From positions 1 through 64,000 of the forward strand of contig NZ_LHUR01000027.1 in assembly GCF_001263795.1 (NCBI RefSeq): a stretch of 64,000 nucleotides of DNA, written 5' to 3'. Shown here in pieces: positions 27,900-37,343 of the stretch (its first letter is position 1; the number at the start of each line of letters is the position of its first letter). The DNA comes from Clostridium homopropionicum DSM 5847 (GTDB taxonomy: Bacteria; Bacillota; Clostridia; Clostridiales; Clostridiaceae). The notes under the pieces were generated by a model. The model did no database searches and had not been told where the DNA came from. It was given only the letters and a program-made list of their open reading frames with translations. The position numbers and the translations under genes are program-made.

Positions 27900-27922
27900 A
27901 TTTTTAAATTATATCCCCTTTA

Positions 27923-28687
27923 TTATACAATAAAATTTATTGAATTTAATTTCTCCAATATTTTGTTATAAAAAACCATATCCTCATAATAATGAATGTT
28001 TCCTAAAGTAATTCTCTGTTGTGAACCAACATACATAAACCCTCTACCAAGTTCTAATAAGAATTTTTCAATCTTAATGATAAGTGCCTTTTCAAGGTCT
28101 TTTTCAAACATAGGTTTATTTTCAGGGACTCCCAAAAATTCAAAAACATATGGATCTTTCAATATATCATTTGGCTTTGCATAAGTAATTCCCTGCTTTG
28201 CTAAAGATAATACTTTTTCTTTATTAGCATTTCCCTCAGACAAAAGTAATCTCTCAAAAAGAGATGTATCAATCTGTCTCTTTAACTCTCTAACCGACCA
28301 ATTAGAATTAATAGCTTCCTGTTCATAAAAAGCTCTTGCATTTTTATCAGAAATATTTAAAATTTCACAATAGTGAGACCAACTCAATTTAACAGACAGT
28401 GTCTGTTGTTTTTGATATTCTAAATAAAATCTTCGCATATATTGAAGATTGGAAACAGAAAATCCCTTTCCTAATTCTATAGTTAACTCTTTAGATAATG
28501 ATTTTAACAACTGCTTGCCGTATTTTGCTTTTACAGCTCCATCTTGTTCATATTCAACAATAATTTTACCAATATTCCAATATGCCATTAAAAGTTCATT
28601 ATTTAAAGTTCTTGCAACATTTTCTCTAGCTGCTGTCAATATTTCTTTTATCTCAAATATAATATTTTTATTGTTTAAATCTTCCAT
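27923..28687 (-). pseudogene. DUF1016/YhcG PDDEXK nuclease, truncated inside its nuclease domain
   Basis: A 254-residue frame with a complete DUF1016 N-terminal domain (LMAYWNIGKIIVEYEQDG, GFSVSNLQYMRRFYLEYQK, NSNWSVRELKRQI) and the beginning of the C-terminal PDDEXK domain (ELGRGFMYVGSQQRITLG, YYEDMVFYN). Full-length family members run to about 340-370 residues and continue with the ExK/DLK strand; here the frame ends after about ten unrelated residues, so the catalytic core is incomplete. Family members are linked to restriction and DNA-processing islands. Neighbours are a Fic protein and a Gabija-like pair. It may be non-functional, or act only through its N-terminal domain. Confidence 0.75.
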
Positions 28688-28703
28688 TTAACAATACTCC
28701 TTC

Positions 28704-29849
28704 TTATTCAATCAACAACATGTTTTCATTAATAATAATATCCAAGTATTCCTTATAGACAAAATATCTATTTCGCATTAGATTATTACTTTGTTTAAGT
28801 ATACCGAGTTCTTGTAAATCTTCTATAGATTTTGCCATAGTATTATATGACATATTAAGATTTAAAGCAGTTTGTTTTATATCAATAATTGGTATTAGCT
28901 TTAAATACTCAAATAATTTCAATTGATTTTTTTGTATTTTTCCTGACACCATAATCTTAGCAGTATCTTTTTTATCTAATTGCATTAAATTTTCAATAGT
29001 TGTTATCGTTTCTTCTGCCACATAAACAATCATTTTCAAGAAATATTTAATCCATTGTTTATAATCACCAATAATTCTTACCGTAGATACTCTATCAGCA
29101 AAGCCTATTTTATCCTGGATAATATACCTTGATATACACAAAAGTTGTTTTGATAATATTTTATAATGCTGCCAAAGTATATTTATCAATATTCTACCCA
29201 TTTTGTTATTTTCATTTTTAAATGGACTAATTGTAATAAACTGATAATATGCTAGTGCCGTTTTGATTATTTTATCCACATCATCATCTCTATTTATATA
29301 ACTTACAAGATCCTCCATTGCTTTTTCAATATCTTCTGGTGCTGTTGGATTATACATTTTCATACTCGTTCCTGCTAAACCAGGTATATCAAAGATTTGT
29401 ACTTTTCTAAAGCCGCTAGCTTCACCCTTATTTTCATCATTTATAATGATTTTATAAATATCACATATTAAATTATTTGAAACTTGATTCTCAAATATTC
29501 TGCTTTTTTCAAGCATAACTGCATTCACATAATTTAATACAATCTTTTCCTCTTCACTTTTCTTTTTTGAGGTTTGCATTATCCCCTCAAAGGTCGCAGT
29601 ATTCCTATCTATTTGGCAAGATAAAAGAGCTTCTCTTTTTATAAGTATAGATTCTATAATATCTATATTAGGCACCACTTTAGCCATTCCTTCCAAAATA
29701 CCAAGATTTCTATGAGCTTTTGAAAGTAATAATGTCAATTCTTCATCTGTTTTTATAAAATCTTCACCACACAACGTTTTTGGTGTATAAGTGTAATAAA
29801 TGCAAGCTCCATCTCTTTGTATTTCATATTTTCCAGCCTCTACAAACAC
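28704..29849 (-). CDS. Fic-fold protein with degenerate catalytic motif and C-terminal winged helix
   Basis: About 381 residues: an N-terminal Fic_N-like part, a Fic core, and a C-terminal winged helix (IIDIKQTALNLNMSYNTMAK, then LQELGILKQ). The usual HPFxDGNGRxGR is SPFKNENNKMGR here, so the catalytic His is Ser and the two anion-binding glycines and the first Arg are replaced. The inhibitory motif (S/T)xxxE(G/N) reads SCQIDR, with Glu changed to Asp and Gly to Arg. AMP transfer is therefore unlikely. I prefer the GTG at 29849 with GGGGG eight bases upstream; another GTG is at 29864. Two perfect inverted repeats lie just upstream. It abuts the truncated YhcG gene. Confidence 0.78.
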   Translation of the reverse strand: MFVEAGKYEIQRDGACIYYTYTPKTLCGEDFIKTDEELTLLLSKAHRNLGILEGMAKVVPNIDIIESILIKREALLSCQIDRNTATFEGIMQTSKKKSEEEKIVLNYVNAVMLEKSRIFENQVSNNLICDIYKIIINDENKGEASGFRKVQIFDIPGLAGTSMKMYNPTAPEDIEKAMEDLVSYINRDDDVDKIIKTALAYYQFITISPFKNENNKMGRILINILWQHYKILSKQLLCISRYIIQDKIGFADRVSTVRIIGDYKQWIKYFLKMIVYVAEETITTIENLMQLDKKDTAKIMVSGKIQKNQLKLFEYLKLIPIIDIKQTALNLNMSYNTMAKSIEDLQELGILKQSNNLMRNRYFVYKEYLDIIINENMLLIE

Positions 29850-29862
29850 ATTTGTTTCCCCC

Positions 29863-29888
29863 ACTTAATAAAATCTCTTTTATTAAGT
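29863..29888. promoter_or_regulatory. Perfect 11-bp inverted repeat at the Fic gene 5' end
   Basis: ACTTAATAAAA (29863-29873) and TTTTATTAAGT (29878-29888) flank a TCTC loop. It ends directly before the GGGGG ribosome site, so it could be an operator or an mRNA hairpin that controls translation. Confidence 0.45.
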
Positions 29889-29914
29889 ATATCACTTTAT
29901 TTCAGTTTTTAAAC

Positions 29915-29961
29915 TTATTTTGAAATACAAATTTGTGATTATATATTATATTTCAAAATAA
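29915..29961. promoter_or_regulatory. Perfect 13-bp inverted repeat upstream of the Fic gene
   Basis: TTATTTTGAAATA (29915-29927) and TATTTCAAAATAA (29949-29961) are separated by 21 bp. Two-turn spacing of the half-sites suits a dimeric DNA-binding protein. The winged helix at the C-terminus of the Fic protein is a possible binder (inference). Confidence 0.4.
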
Positions 29962-30054
29962 ACCTAAAATATAGACTTATTTATGTTAGTGCTAAATGGA
30001 TCTTATCATCAATAATTAAACAATCAAATAAATAATTCTCTGAAATACTTGTCA

Positions 30055-30665
30055 TTAGCTAATGGAGTTTTCTAATGCACATTTCACTGCTTTTTCTTGG
30101 CTTAAATTTAAACCAAATGGAAATATGGGAGTATCATTATAGTTATTTTTTCTAATAGGATCCCCAGTTAAATATGTGGACAACAACTATCTTTCCTTAC
30201 AGTAATTATTTTTTCATACTGCTTAAATAGTACTTTTTTGCCATCCTCCATGACATTTACATAAGAGGATAATTTCTTAAAATAATCAAAAACAGCTCTA
30301 GGCTGTTTTGAATTAAGACAAGAATTTTCATATGTAACCTCTGATTTATGATAAATTTCTGCTGCTTGATTGTCATTAATTATTTTAATATATTCACCAA
30401 AATCAAGTACTAAGGACGAACTTCTTACTGGAAACCCTGATATAAGCACAACCTTTTGATCCAAATTTATTTTCTTAGGCTCCTTAAATATCCGTACATT
30501 AAAAGAGTTATAATTGTAGGTTTTATTAGATCTTGAATAAATTACTTTTACTTGACTTCTGATATTATCTAAATAGGATATATCAGAAGTCTTATCTTCA
30601 AATGTTTTTGTTTTATTATTTTTTATCAGAATTAAAATTTTGTATATGTTAATAAAATTCTCCAT
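30055..30665 (-). pseudogene. Broken SF1 (DNA2/UPF1-like) helicase, N-terminal remnant
   Basis: The frame 30168-30665 codes for 165 residues (LISGFPVRSSSLVLDFGEYI, SKQPRAVFDYFKKLSSYVNV). Downstream, in another frame, the strand reads YLTGDPIRKNNYND and IFPFGLNLSQEKAVKCALE before a stop at 30055. FPFGxNLSQxxAVxxAL is the segment directly before Walker A in large SF1 helicases of bacterial islands. So the gene has a frameshift near 30170 and is cut off just before its ATP-binding loop. It is a dead gene downstream of the Gabija-like pair. Confidence 0.72.
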
Positions 30666-30890
30666 ATAGATTGTTATTGATGTTGTTTTGCTATTTAATA
30701 AGGCTTAATACTGCCATAAAGTAAAATAAAAAATTTTACTAAGAATTCAATAGTATAATTTTTTATAACATTTATAAAATTTTTAGTATTTCTTGTATCT
30801 AAAGATTAAATTGTAAAACGTATAACATTTATATGTTTAATTTTTTATTTTAAAATTCTAGTTATATGGATAATGAGAAGTTTGACTACT

Positions 30891-32954
30891 TTAATTATTA
30901 TTTTGATATGTGTATATTTGTCCAAATATCTTTTCAATTCCATTCTTAAAATTTGTTACATCATCAGTATATAATATTCTCAAATTTGTAATTGCTCTTG
31001 AAACAGAAACATATAACAAATTTCTAATTTGCTCAAATTTATCTTTATCTGCATCATTCAGAGTTTTTAATTCAGTGTAATTTTTAAAGAAAAAATCAAA
31101 ATAACTTCTACTTTTCCCAAAAGCATTTTCCATTATTATTATAACATTATTAAACTCTAATCCTTTAGTTCCATGATATGTATGATAAATTATTTTATCA
31201 TCACATTCATTCAATATGTATTTATACCATAATTTGTATTCGTTTATATTTATATTTAACAATGATTGTATAACTGTATTTGCATTTTCTACATCACTAT
31301 CATTTAAATTAGAAAATAATTTTTCGGTAAGAAAGCTTTTAAAAGTTTCAAACGAAATGTTGTCAATATCAAAAACCCTGTCTATTATTTTTTTATATTT
31401 TCCTTCGATATCTTTAGAATATATTTGGGAAATATTTTGTACATATTCTCCCAATGTATTTCCTGTGATCTTTTTTAATAATAAAACTAAATTTTCTAGG
31501 TTTTCTAAATTCATATTTATACATAATTCTGACGGCAAAATATCTTTTAATTGAGTTTTATTATTTTCAATATTATCATTTAATTTTATTATCCTAAATA
31601 ATAAGCTGGGAATTTCACCAAGTTTTGATATGTCATTGCTTAATAATTCGGTGTTTAATTGGCCATAATTAGACCCACTATATGTATCTGTATCACTCAA
31701 TGCATTGTACAAATTTTCAAAACCACTATACTTTGAAACTGTTTTATTTGTTAAAACGAAACAATGTAGTGGATTCCGATGTGTTATTTCCCACTCAAAT
31801 AAATATTTTTCTATAAAATTGCTAACATCGTCTGAATTTCCAGTATAGAACTTAACACTTCCACCAACACAATCTTCAAAAATAGATTTTTGAACAATAT
31901 TATCATTTCTAATTTTATTTGCAATATCAATGACTTCTTTTGTTGACCTTCTATTAAATTCTTTATTTATTGGTTTTAAGTCAGATTGAATTTGTGTTAT
32001 TTTCTTGCCTACTCCTTCGTTATAAATGTTTTGTGCAACATCTCCAAAATATCCAATAAAAAGTTCATGCCCAATTTTGATTGAATGCTGATGTAAACAA
32101 TTCATTATTTTTACTACACTTTCATTAGTATCTTGATATTCATCAATGAATATAAAAGGATATTTGTCAATAATTATTTGTTTTAATAAATCATATTTTT
32201 CAATAATTTTTAAACCATAATCTAATAAAGTATCATGACTTATTCTCATTTTATGAAGCTGATCACTATTGTAGGTTGAATTATATTCTACAGACGTATA
32301 TCTTGGTTTGCTTACGTCAATATTGTGTTTACATATATGATAATTTGATAACTTAAAAATAGTATTAATGATTATTTTGAAATTGCTAACATTATTTAAA
32401 ATACCGGGGAAATCAGTTAAAATATCATTTAATCCTTTCTTAAAATCTTTAGCATTAAAATTATAATATTTATAATATATATCCTTACTTTCATTCATTA
32501 TTTTCTGTAAAGCTTTTTTTTGTTCATCGTTAAGTTTACGATATTGCTCATATTCTTTAGCTGTTTTTATTTTTTGTTCCATTTCTTCTATTTTCTTCGA
32601 TAAGTTCTCTCGGTGTATTTGCACCAATTCCTTTTTATAATTTTTTATAAAATCCCATATTCTTTCATGAATAGTAGATACCAATACTGTGCTTGCATTA
32701 CCTAATCTTTGTTTAACTTCGTTGGTGGCAATATTAGTATATGTTATACAGATGATTTTTTGATTATGATATTTTAGTTCTTTGTTATAAGTACTTATTA
32801 CATATTTCAAGCATTCTACAAGAGCATATGTTTTGCCTGCACCTGCTCCAGAGCTAAAAATTATACTTTTCTTTTTATCAACACAATTACAAATTACTTT
32901 AATAATTTTTTTCTCTTTTGTCTCATTTTGAGAAGATATTTTTGTTAGATTCAT
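30891..32954 (-). CDS. UvrD-like SF1 helicase, GajB-type partner
   Basis: A 687-residue superfamily-1A helicase-like protein. Walker A is SSGAGAGKT (residues 34-42), Walker B is FIFIDEYQDT (about 270), and motifs V/VI are YHGTKGLEFNNVII (about 597) and LLYVSVSRA (about 650). In between are a coiled-coil insertion (about 125-170) and unclassified helical parts. Its ATG overlaps the nuclease gene stop by 4 bp (ATGA), so the two are coupled. In Gabija, GajB senses DNA ends and supports cleavage by GajA. At 687 residues it is clearly longer than the roughly 500-residue reference GajB, so this is a variant form. Confidence 0.82.
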   Translation of the reverse strand: MNLTKISSQNETKEKKIIKVICNCVDKKKSIIFSSGAGAGKTYALVECLKYVISTYNKELKYHNQKIICITYTNIATNEVKQRLGNASTVLVSTIHERIWDFIKNYKKELVQIHRENLSKKIEEMEQKIKTAKEYEQYRKLNDEQKKALQKIMNESKDIYYKYYNFNAKDFKKGLNDILTDFPGILNNVSNFKIIINTIFKLSNYHICKHNIDVSKPRYTSVEYNSTYNSDQLHKMRISHDTLLDYGLKIIEKYDLLKQIIIDKYPFIFIDEYQDTNESVVKIMNCLHQHSIKIGHELFIGYFGDVAQNIYNEGVGKKITQIQSDLKPINKEFNRRSTKEVIDIANKIRNDNIVQKSIFEDCVGGSVKFYTGNSDDVSNFIEKYLFEWEITHRNPLHCFVLTNKTVSKYSGFENLYNALSDTDTYSGSNYGQLNTELLSNDISKLGEIPSLLFRIIKLNDNIENNKTQLKDILPSELCINMNLENLENLVLLLKKITGNTLGEYVQNISQIYSKDIEGKYKKIIDRVFDIDNISFETFKSFLTEKLFSNLNDSDVENANTVIQSLLNININEYKLWYKYILNECDDKIIYHTYHGTKGLEFNNVIIIMENAFGKSRSYFDFFFKNYTELKTLNDADKDKFEQIRNLLYVSVSRAITNLRILYTDDVTNFKNGIEKIFGQIYTYQNNN

Positions 32955-34978
32955 TTTGATTCATCTCCCTTTAGTTTTTTAGCTAATATTTCAAGTCCAG
33001 TTACTATATATTTAGGAAGTAAAGGGATTTCAGCTTTATTTTCTTCGATTATTAAAGCGTATAACAATTCATTTGCAAAATTGCTTTTATCATTAGATAA
33101 TTTACATTGCCATTTATAAGAATTCTTTTTATTATTGGAAAAATTATTTCCAACAATAATTTCTTTATAAATATTAGGTTTTATTTTTTTCAAAACGTTA
33201 TTTAATAATATATTGTTGTAGTTAGTTAATATAAAGGCTTCTTCAAAACTTGTAGCATAATATCTATTTATTTTCCCTTGATAAATAATATACATATTTT
33301 GATATTCAATATATTCAGGTAAAACATCCAATTTGCTATTATCGTTATTATTTTTGATAATAGTTTGATTCGTAGTAATCCTGTCTTTTAAACTAGAAAT
33401 TTGCGCAAATTTTTCCTTTTCATCATCGAACCTTTTTATATCACAATCAGTAATTATTAAAGTTGGAACTTTTAATAATTTTATTAATTCACGATACACA
33501 AGTCCGTGTGCACCATCAATATTAAAAACTGATATGTAATACTTATTCAATTTGTCATTTTTATCAATATAGTAAGGCAGAAGCGTGTATTCCGTTACAC
33601 CTTCAACCAAAATAATTGCATCCGAAAAAAAGAGTTCTGAAACTTTGTATTTTATGTGTTTTTTTAGAAATTTCAAATCATTTTCTTTTGTATCACTTTT
33701 TGGTGTTATTTTTTCATCATTTAAGTTCACTACATTAGCGTAATTTTTTTCGATGGTTATGTAATTTATATTATTAAAAGTATTGCCACTATGAATTTTG
33801 CTATTTAATATATGAGATGAATGAGTAGTGATTATCAATTGACTGTTTATATTTTTATGCTTACTTTCCAAAAGAGTTGCAATTGCATTATTTATATTTT
33901 TTATAAAAAGCTCTTGCATTTGAGGATGCATAAATGTTTCTGGCTCCTCTATTGATATTAAATTAACTTTGCTATTAAAAGAATTCTCTGGATATTTCTC
34001 CATATAGTCAATCAAATCTGCAATTATCATCATTAAATTTGTATATCCTAAGCCAAATTGATTTTCAGGAATATACAAATTTTCTTCAACATATTTATAC
34101 TTAACTAAACTATTCATAAGCCTTTGGAAAGTTAAATCAGCACTCAATAACACTTTCAATTTATCATTAGATACAACTTGACCTAAAGAGTCATTTATAT
34201 ATTTTGTATGATGACTATTGAATTTTTTTGTCAAGTCACTATTAATATCGATAATTTTTGACTCTAATTTTTCTTTATCTCCTCCCAACAAGATATTATA
34301 TCTGTATTCAATTATTTTGCTAAATGCTTTAGATAAGCAATTCTCCCCTTCAATATTATTTGCTTTTATAGACTTCAATTCCATTAAATCTTTTAATTTA
34401 AATTGTTTTATGCTCTCTCCATTCTTATTATAATAATTTAGTTTAAAGTTAGATATATCAATTATTTCTAAAAATTTATTAAATATTAAATTTTCATCAC
34501 GGTATTTTTTTTGTAGTAATTGTTTTATATTATTAATAAATATTTCAGCATCTTCAACTTCGTACCTAATAAAAATATCCAATTTCGATTTGTTTATATC
34601 CTCTAATGTCATAAAAGGAATAAGATTAGTAATTAAATCTGTATTATTTTTATCAATCCCGATACCTACAATAAATTCAATAAAAGGAAGATCAAATTTT
34701 TCAGTAGAAGCTTGATATGAATTCAATAATTTTTTTATATATGAAAAGTTAAAATCATTAGACTTTAAGCTATTATCATTTATAAGTTTGTCCAAGGCTT
34801 GAATAATCGTTGTTTTCCCACAGTTGTTTTTTCCAACTATTAATGTAGTTGTTGGCGCAATATTTATTTCCTTTGAATTCTTTTGTTCTTGATAACTTTG
34901 TGCATCAACAAACTCTACCGTATTATTTTCTGATCCAAATTTCCTAAAATTAATAATTTTCAAGCTTTTTAAATACAT
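32951..34978 (-). CDS. OLD-family ATPase-TOPRIM nuclease, GajA-type
   Basis: A 675-residue class 2 OLD nuclease. The ATPase has Walker A LIVGKNNCGKTT (residues 47-58), Walker B region LISIEEPETFMHPQMQ and the H-loop LIITTHSSHIL. The TOPRIM domain has AIILVEGVTEYTLLPYY (catalytic Glu) and TLIITDCDIKRF (DxD). In Gabija this subunit binds and nicks DNA and is held off by nucleotides. I chose the ATG at 34978 with GGAGG five bases upstream; an in-frame TTG 18 bp earlier would include that site. Paired with the UvrD-like gene downstream it forms a Gabija-like system. The chain is longer than the roughly 580-residue reference protein. Confidence 0.85.
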   Translation of the reverse strand: MYLKSLKIINFRKFGSENNTVEFVDAQSYQEQKNSKEINIAPTTTLIVGKNNCGKTTIIQALDKLINDNSLKSNDFNFSYIKKLLNSYQASTEKFDLPFIEFIVGIGIDKNNTDLITNLIPFMTLEDINKSKLDIFIRYEVEDAEIFINNIKQLLQKKYRDENLIFNKFLEIIDISNFKLNYYNKNGESIKQFKLKDLMELKSIKANNIEGENCLSKAFSKIIEYRYNILLGGDKEKLESKIIDINSDLTKKFNSHHTKYINDSLGQVVSNDKLKVLLSADLTFQRLMNSLVKYKYVEENLYIPENQFGLGYTNLMMIIADLIDYMEKYPENSFNSKVNLISIEEPETFMHPQMQELFIKNINNAIATLLESKHKNINSQLIITTHSSHILNSKIHSGNTFNNINYITIEKNYANVVNLNDEKITPKSDTKENDLKFLKKHIKYKVSELFFSDAIILVEGVTEYTLLPYYIDKNDKLNKYYISVFNIDGAHGLVYRELIKLLKVPTLIITDCDIKRFDDEKEKFAQISSLKDRITTNQTIIKNNNDNSKLDVLPEYIEYQNMYIIYQGKINRYYATSFEEAFILTNYNNILLNNVLKKIKPNIYKEIIVGNNFSNNKKNSYKWQCKLSNDKSNFANELLYALIIEENKAEIPLLPKYIVTGLEILAKKLKGDESK

Positions 34979-35652
34979 AATATCCTCCAATTTCAATGAT
35001 TAGTAGAAGTTATATATCACAATACGTATATTATATAACTTCCCATTATGGAAATAACCCTATTCTTTAATGTTATTTCATAACATTCCTTTATATCAAA
35101 TTATATCATAATAATCCTTATTGTTACAAAATATATTCTATTTCACAAATTTATCTAACATTCTCTTATATAAAATATACCCTTGAATTCCTATAAAATT
35201 TTATCCCATTAAATACAAATTCCACGAATCTCTTCGTGGAAATAAGTCTTACATATATTTTATTTCTAACTATATTCAGTTTTATTTTTACATATAACTA
35301 TTATTCTTAATTTCTGCTTCAAGAATAATACAAATCATATTTTCAGCTCTATCATATGATCTATTACTTTCGGTAATTGTAAAATATTCTTTTTATAAAT
35401 AGAGTGCATATATTTAAATCTTTAATTTTTCTATATATTGCCAATAAAAATTGTGATTATGTTTTCCATTCTCTTTAAAAATAATTTATTTCCTTAAATT
35501 ATTAATTTGCCATTAATTATATCTAATAAATAATAAATATACATTTCATGAAAGAAATTCTTATTAACCCATTGCATAAGTTAAATGTTCCTACATCAGT
35601 TTTAAATTAAATATCCATCCCTAAAATTCCTCTTATCTCGGAATAACTGCTT
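34979..35652. other. 674-bp AT-rich gap upstream of the Gabija-like pair
   Basis: No complete gene is visible. The minus strand of 35288-35392 reads YFTITESNRSYDRAENMICI and onward to a stop, about 34 codons without a start, and may be the tail of a lost gene. A hairpin lies at 35220-35241. The rest looks like non-coding AT-rich DNA. Confidence 0.4.
35220..35241 (-). terminator. Hairpin, possible terminator
   Basis: TTCCACGAA (35220-35228) pairs perfectly with TTCGTGGAA (35233-35241) around TCTC. On the minus strand it is followed by TTTGTATTT. It lies 410 bp after the radical SAM gene, so it may end that transcript or the remnant at 35288. Confidence 0.5.
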
Positions 35653-36951
35653 TTACAAGTGATCCTCAAACTCAGTTTCCTTTATGGAAAACTTATATCC
35701 TAAATTTACTATAAAATTATGCACTATATTTGTTTTAGAAATCAACAATCTTTTTATAATTGACTTCATAGAATAAAATTCTCTTCTAAACCACATATAT
35801 CCTTCAAATAATTCTTCCGAGGTCATGTTTTTAGGCTTAAATGCCACTCTTGTTTTGCCATTAAAATATGTCCAATCCGTTGATAATAACCTATTTTCTT
35901 TTTTGAATTGGTCATATAAAGGTGTCTTAGGCAGCGGTGTCAATATACTTACTGTAACCCCGTCTATGCCTAATTTATTACAAGCTTCCAAGGTTACTTT
36001 GAACACATCCTTTGTATCAGTATCAAAGCCAAATATTATACCTGCTTGTACAGAAATTCTGTTACTATGAATTAAGTCTATTATTCTTTTGTATTCTTTT
36101 ACATTGTTAATTGATTTATTAACACTTGCCAAGCTCATTTCAGAGAAAGACTCCAATCCAACAAAAAAATATATACACCCAGACTCTTTAGCTAGCTTTA
36201 ATACTTCCTCATCTTCACATCTTTCCAAGGTAACTTGAGCAGCCCATTTTTTATTAAGCTTTGCTAATTCTCTCATCAATGCTTTTGCATATTCTATGTC
36301 TCCAAAAAAGTTATCATCCCAAAATACAAAGTACTTTCTATTTATACTTTTTATATCTTCAATTACCTCTTGGATTGGGCGAGTTCTAAAGGAATTAGAG
36401 TATATTTGTTTTAAGTTGCAGTAGCTGCAATTATAGGGACATCCTCTTGTGGCGAAAACTGCTCCCTTTGTTAAATACCGTCCTTTAACTAAATCTCTTT
36501 TAGGGATAGGAATACCTTTCAAGGAAGGTATAGATTCAGTTTTATATATTTTCTTTGCTTTATTAGTATAAAAATCTTCTAAAAACTGAGGCCAGGTTTC
36601 TTCCCCTTCTCCTATAATTATATAATCGCAGTAATTAATAGCTTCATCAGGAAGCAAGGTTGCATGTGGACCACCGAAAACAACTTTGGCTCCTTTATTT
36701 CTGAACCTAGTTGCAATTTCATAACAGTGTGAAGCATTTGAAGTATTCACTGTTATAGCTATTAAATGAAACTGATTCTCAAAAGGTATGCTTTGATTGT
36801 ATTCATCTAAAAGAAATATATTATACTTTGATTCATCTATAAATCCTGCTAAATAAGGCATAGTAATTTGGATAAAGTTATTAACCTGCTTTTTTCTAAA
36901 TTTATTTATTTCTTTGTTTTCTGGAGTAATCAATAGTATTGATTTTTTCAT
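35653..36951 (-). CDS. B12-binding-domain radical SAM protein
   Basis: About 432 residues. The N-terminal cobalamin-binding-like domain contains VVFGGPHATLLPDEAI and YIIIGEGEETWPQFL. The radical SAM core has the cluster motif TRGCPYNCSYCN (CxxxCxxC), then FVFWDDNFFGDIEYA and IFFGFD-like IIFGFDTDTKDVF. The architecture matches the large class of clostridial proteins with a C-terminal DUF4070-like tail. Substrates are unknown for most of these. The ATG has GGAGG five bases upstream. It stands alone. Confidence 0.82.
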   Translation of the reverse strand: MKKSILLITPENKEINKFRKKQVNNFIQITMPYLAGFIDESKYNIFLLDEYNQSIPFENQFHLIAITVNTSNASHCYEIATRFRNKGAKVVFGGPHATLLPDEAINYCDYIIIGEGEETWPQFLEDFYTNKAKKIYKTESIPSLKGIPIPKRDLVKGRYLTKGAVFATRGCPYNCSYCNLKQIYSNSFRTRPIQEVIEDIKSINRKYFVFWDDNFFGDIEYAKALMRELAKLNKKWAAQVTLERCEDEEVLKLAKESGCIYFFVGLESFSEMSLASVNKSINNVKEYKRIIDLIHSNRISVQAGIIFGFDTDTKDVFKVTLEACNKLGIDGVTVSILTPLPKTPLYDQFKKENRLLSTDWTYFNGKTRVAFKPKNMTSEELFEGYMWFRREFYSMKSIIKRLLISKTNIVHNFIVNLGYKFSIKETEFEDHL

Positions 36952-37019
36952 CACTTCCTCCTACAAGAAGATATCTTTTATATGATTCGCCACTGTTCTT
37001 TTATTATATAGCTTAAACT

Positions 37020-37319
37020 TTAATTATTTTTATAAAGTTTATCTGAAATAATTACTAACTCCCATTCATTTAATTCATAGGTGTAAAAACCTCTTTTAAT
37101 TATAGGGTCCTTATCAGAAATTTCTTTTGCTTCTTCTAAGTCTTTAGCTTCAAAAACAATCATTCCACCATCTCTATTCAAGAAACCCCCTCCAATAAAA
37201 TATCTCTCATCTGAAATGCCTTTTAGATATTCAACATGATCATTAAAATCACTTGCTTCAACCTTTGTTCCTTGAACTTTATAGTCTGTTCTAACAAATA
37301 ATTTATCGCCTTTTTTCAT
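37020..37319 (-). CDS. YCII-family protein
   Basis: A 99-residue YciI-like dimeric alpha-beta barrel protein: VRTDYKVQGTKVEASDFNDH, then GGGFLNRDGGMIVFEAKDLEEA and DPIIKRGFYTYELNEWEL. The family holds a conserved His/Asp pair and is often linked to chlorinated-compound or amino-acid metabolism, without a firm role here. It lies 24 bp after the VOC gene at 37344 and is probably co-transcribed. Confidence 0.8.
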   Translation of the reverse strand: MKKGDKLFVRTDYKVQGTKVEASDFNDHVEYLKGISDERYFIGGGFLNRDGGMIVFEAKDLEEAKEISDKDPIIKRGFYTYELNEWELVIISDKLYKNN

Positions 37320-37343
37320 CTTCTTAGTATCCTCCAGATTTTA

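Noticed and set aside
32951-34978. PARIS (AriA) or retron-linked ATPase
   Set aside because: TOPRIM and ATPase are fused in one chain and the partner is a UvrD-like helicase, which fits Gabija/class 2 OLD and not the separate AriA/AriB plan; no reverse transcriptase is present.
34979-35652. A CRISPR array in the AT-rich gap
   Set aside because: No regularly spaced direct repeats were found here or elsewhere in the window; only a single hairpin at 35220-35241.
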